A stretch of DNA of 5,418 nucleotides from an uncultured Veillonella sp. (GTDB lineage Bacteria > Bacillota > Negativicutes > Veillonellales > Veillonellaceae), in contig NZ_CAJLUB010000120.1 in the NCBI RefSeq assembly GCF_905209685.1, forward strand, positions 1-5,418, given 5' to 3'. Shown one piece after another: positions 4,626-5,418 of this stretch. The notes beneath the pieces were generated by a model that saw nothing but the letters and a program-made list of their open reading frames with translations, searched no databases and was not told the DNA's origin. The position numbers were made by a program, and so were the translations under genes. The first letter of the stretch is position 1; every line of letters begins with the position of its first letter.

Positions 4626-5418
4626 TTATTTTTTGCGTTTTTTAGCTTTTGTAGCGTTAACTTGCTCTTTCAAACCTTTAAAATCATGCTCAACCTGCAC
4701 CAAATACTCATCAAATTTATTAGAATTCATATATTCTTGAGGAACTTGCTCAATGTTTACTAAAACCGTGTCAATAAATGCTTTCCCAAGATGACGATGC
4801 AAAACAGCCACGTGGTCACTATCTGTGAAATGCTCGGTTTCACCACGCTGCGTCATAATATTACAAACATAAGCAATCTCTGCTTGGGTTTCCAAGAGCG
4901 CTTGCCCAATTTCTTCTATCACCATATTGGGTAAGATAGAGGTAAACAATGATCCCGGTCCCAAAACTACCATATCACTTTCTAAAATTGTCTGCACCAC
5001 TTTGCGGCTAGCAGTTGGTTTTTGGTCATTATAGGTGTTGGTGACATAAACTCGTTCAATCATACCTTGGTGCTCTGCCAAATGACTTTCTCCAGCCACC
5101 TCACTTCCATCAGTAAATACAGCATGAAGCGTCAAAGGTGTATCACAAGACGGATAAATCTTGCCAGTTGTGTGGAAAAACTTGGTCAACAGTTGCATGG
5201 CATTGTAAGTCGAACCTTGCATTTCTGAAATTCCGGCAATAATCAAGTTTCCAAGAGGATGTCCAGCTAAAGCACCGTCTTCTTCTGCAAAGCGATATTG
5301 AAAGACTTTTTCATAAAAACGAGGCATATCCGACAAAGCCACCAAAACATTTCGTAAATCACCTGGTGGTGTTAATTGCTGAATGTTTTTCCGTAATTCA
5401 CCTGAACTTCCTCCGTCA
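4626..5418 (-). CDS. yvcK: YvcK/GlmR family UDP-sugar-binding regulator of carbon flux (N-terminus missing)
   Basis: The reading frame stays open to the right edge, giving 264 visible codons. The TTG at 5345-5343 is internal, not a start, because conserved family sequence lies upstream of it. From the edge the protein reads DGGSSGELR (visible residues 1-9), matching the family's nucleotide-site DDGGSSG, then PPGDLRNVLVALSD (17-30). Further motifs are GHPLGNLIIAG (53-63), LGPGSLFTSILPN (152-164), YVCNIMTQRGET (183-194) and SDHV (200-203). These define the YvcK/CofD-like fold. In Bacillus subtilis this protein (GlmR) binds UDP-GlcNAc, stimulates GlmS and is needed for growth on gluconeogenic carbon and for normal cell shape. 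The C-terminus ends in a short basic run, KAKKRKK, rather than the usual acidic or neutral end. The family is usually about 320 residues, so roughly 55 or more residues are missing. It is often followed by whiA; here it ends at a terminator, so any rapZ or whiA partner would have to be upstream, outside the window. Confidence 0.93.
   Translation of the reverse strand, partial: DGGSSGELRKNIQQLTPPGDLRNVLVALSDMPRFYEKVFQYRFAEEDGALAGHPLGNLIIAGISEMQGSTYNAMQLLTKFFHTTGKIYPSCDTPLTLHAVFTDGSEVAGESHLAEHQGMIERVYVTNTYNDQKPTASRKVVQTILESDMVVLGPGSLFTSILPNMVIEEIGQALLETQAEIAYVCNIMTQRGETEHFTDSDHVAVLHRHLGKAFIDTVLVNIEQVPQEYMNSNKFDEYLVQVEHDFKGLKEQVNATKAKKRKK

Noticed and set aside
5022..5228. Plus-strand open frame of 68 codons
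   Set aside because: It is antisense to the conserved core of yvcK and has no support of its own.
5343..5345. TTG as the start codon of yvcK
   Set aside because: The frame is open to the window edge, and the conserved DGGSSG and PPGDLRN motifs are encoded upstream of this TTG, so it is an internal leucine.
1..5418. Mobile element, CRISPR array, tRNA or phage/defence system
   Set aside because: No transposase, integrase, long terminal inverted repeats, regularly spaced repeats or tRNA-like structure is visible; all recognised genes are typical chromosomal ones.

Overview
The window looks like a piece of core chromosome from an anaerobic, low-to-mid-GC Firmicute-type bacterium. My best guess is Veillonella or a close relative in the Negativicutes. 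This is inferred from the roughly 40% GC look, the strong AGGAGG-type ribosome binding sites, the sigma-A type promoters, an [FeFe] hydrogenase and a YvcK/GlmR protein. No 16S gene or other decisive marker is present. I see no mobile element, CRISPR array, tRNA or rRNA.

Layout from left to right: (1) The N-terminal 218 codons of an [FeFe] hydrogenase lie on the minus strand (1-655) and run off the left edge. The gene has its own near-consensus promoter, overlapped by an imperfect Rex-like operator. (2) A complete Uup-type ABC-F ATPase lies on the minus strand (788-2794). (3) A 112-bp divergent intergenic region carries two back-to-back promoters whose -35 regions overlap. The rightward one drives a small, very acidic protein that I do not recognise (2907-3227, plus strand). 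(4) A perfect 13-bp hairpin, probably a terminator working in both directions, separates this gene from a convergent UgtP/MGDG-synthase-family glycosyltransferase (3389-4543, minus strand). The gap also holds an 18-bp tandem duplication and a 12-bp palindrome. (5) A 10-bp hairpin with a U-tract ends the last gene, a yvcK/glmR homologue on the minus strand (4626 to the right edge) that lacks its N-terminus. An extended -10 promoter for the glycosyltransferase sits directly behind that terminator.

Each gene appears to be its own transcription unit, because every intergenic gap contains a recognisable promoter, a terminator or both. This is not one operon. Two themes can be read: anaerobic redox disposal (the hydrogenase, possibly under NADH/NAD+ control) and cell-envelope precursor metabolism (GlmR and the lipid glycosyltransferase side by side). 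Uup belongs to ribosome-associated ATPase biology. The best candidates for something undescribed are the small acidic protein and the putative redox operator. The rest looks like ordinary housekeeping sequence, and I see no clear novel multi-gene system.
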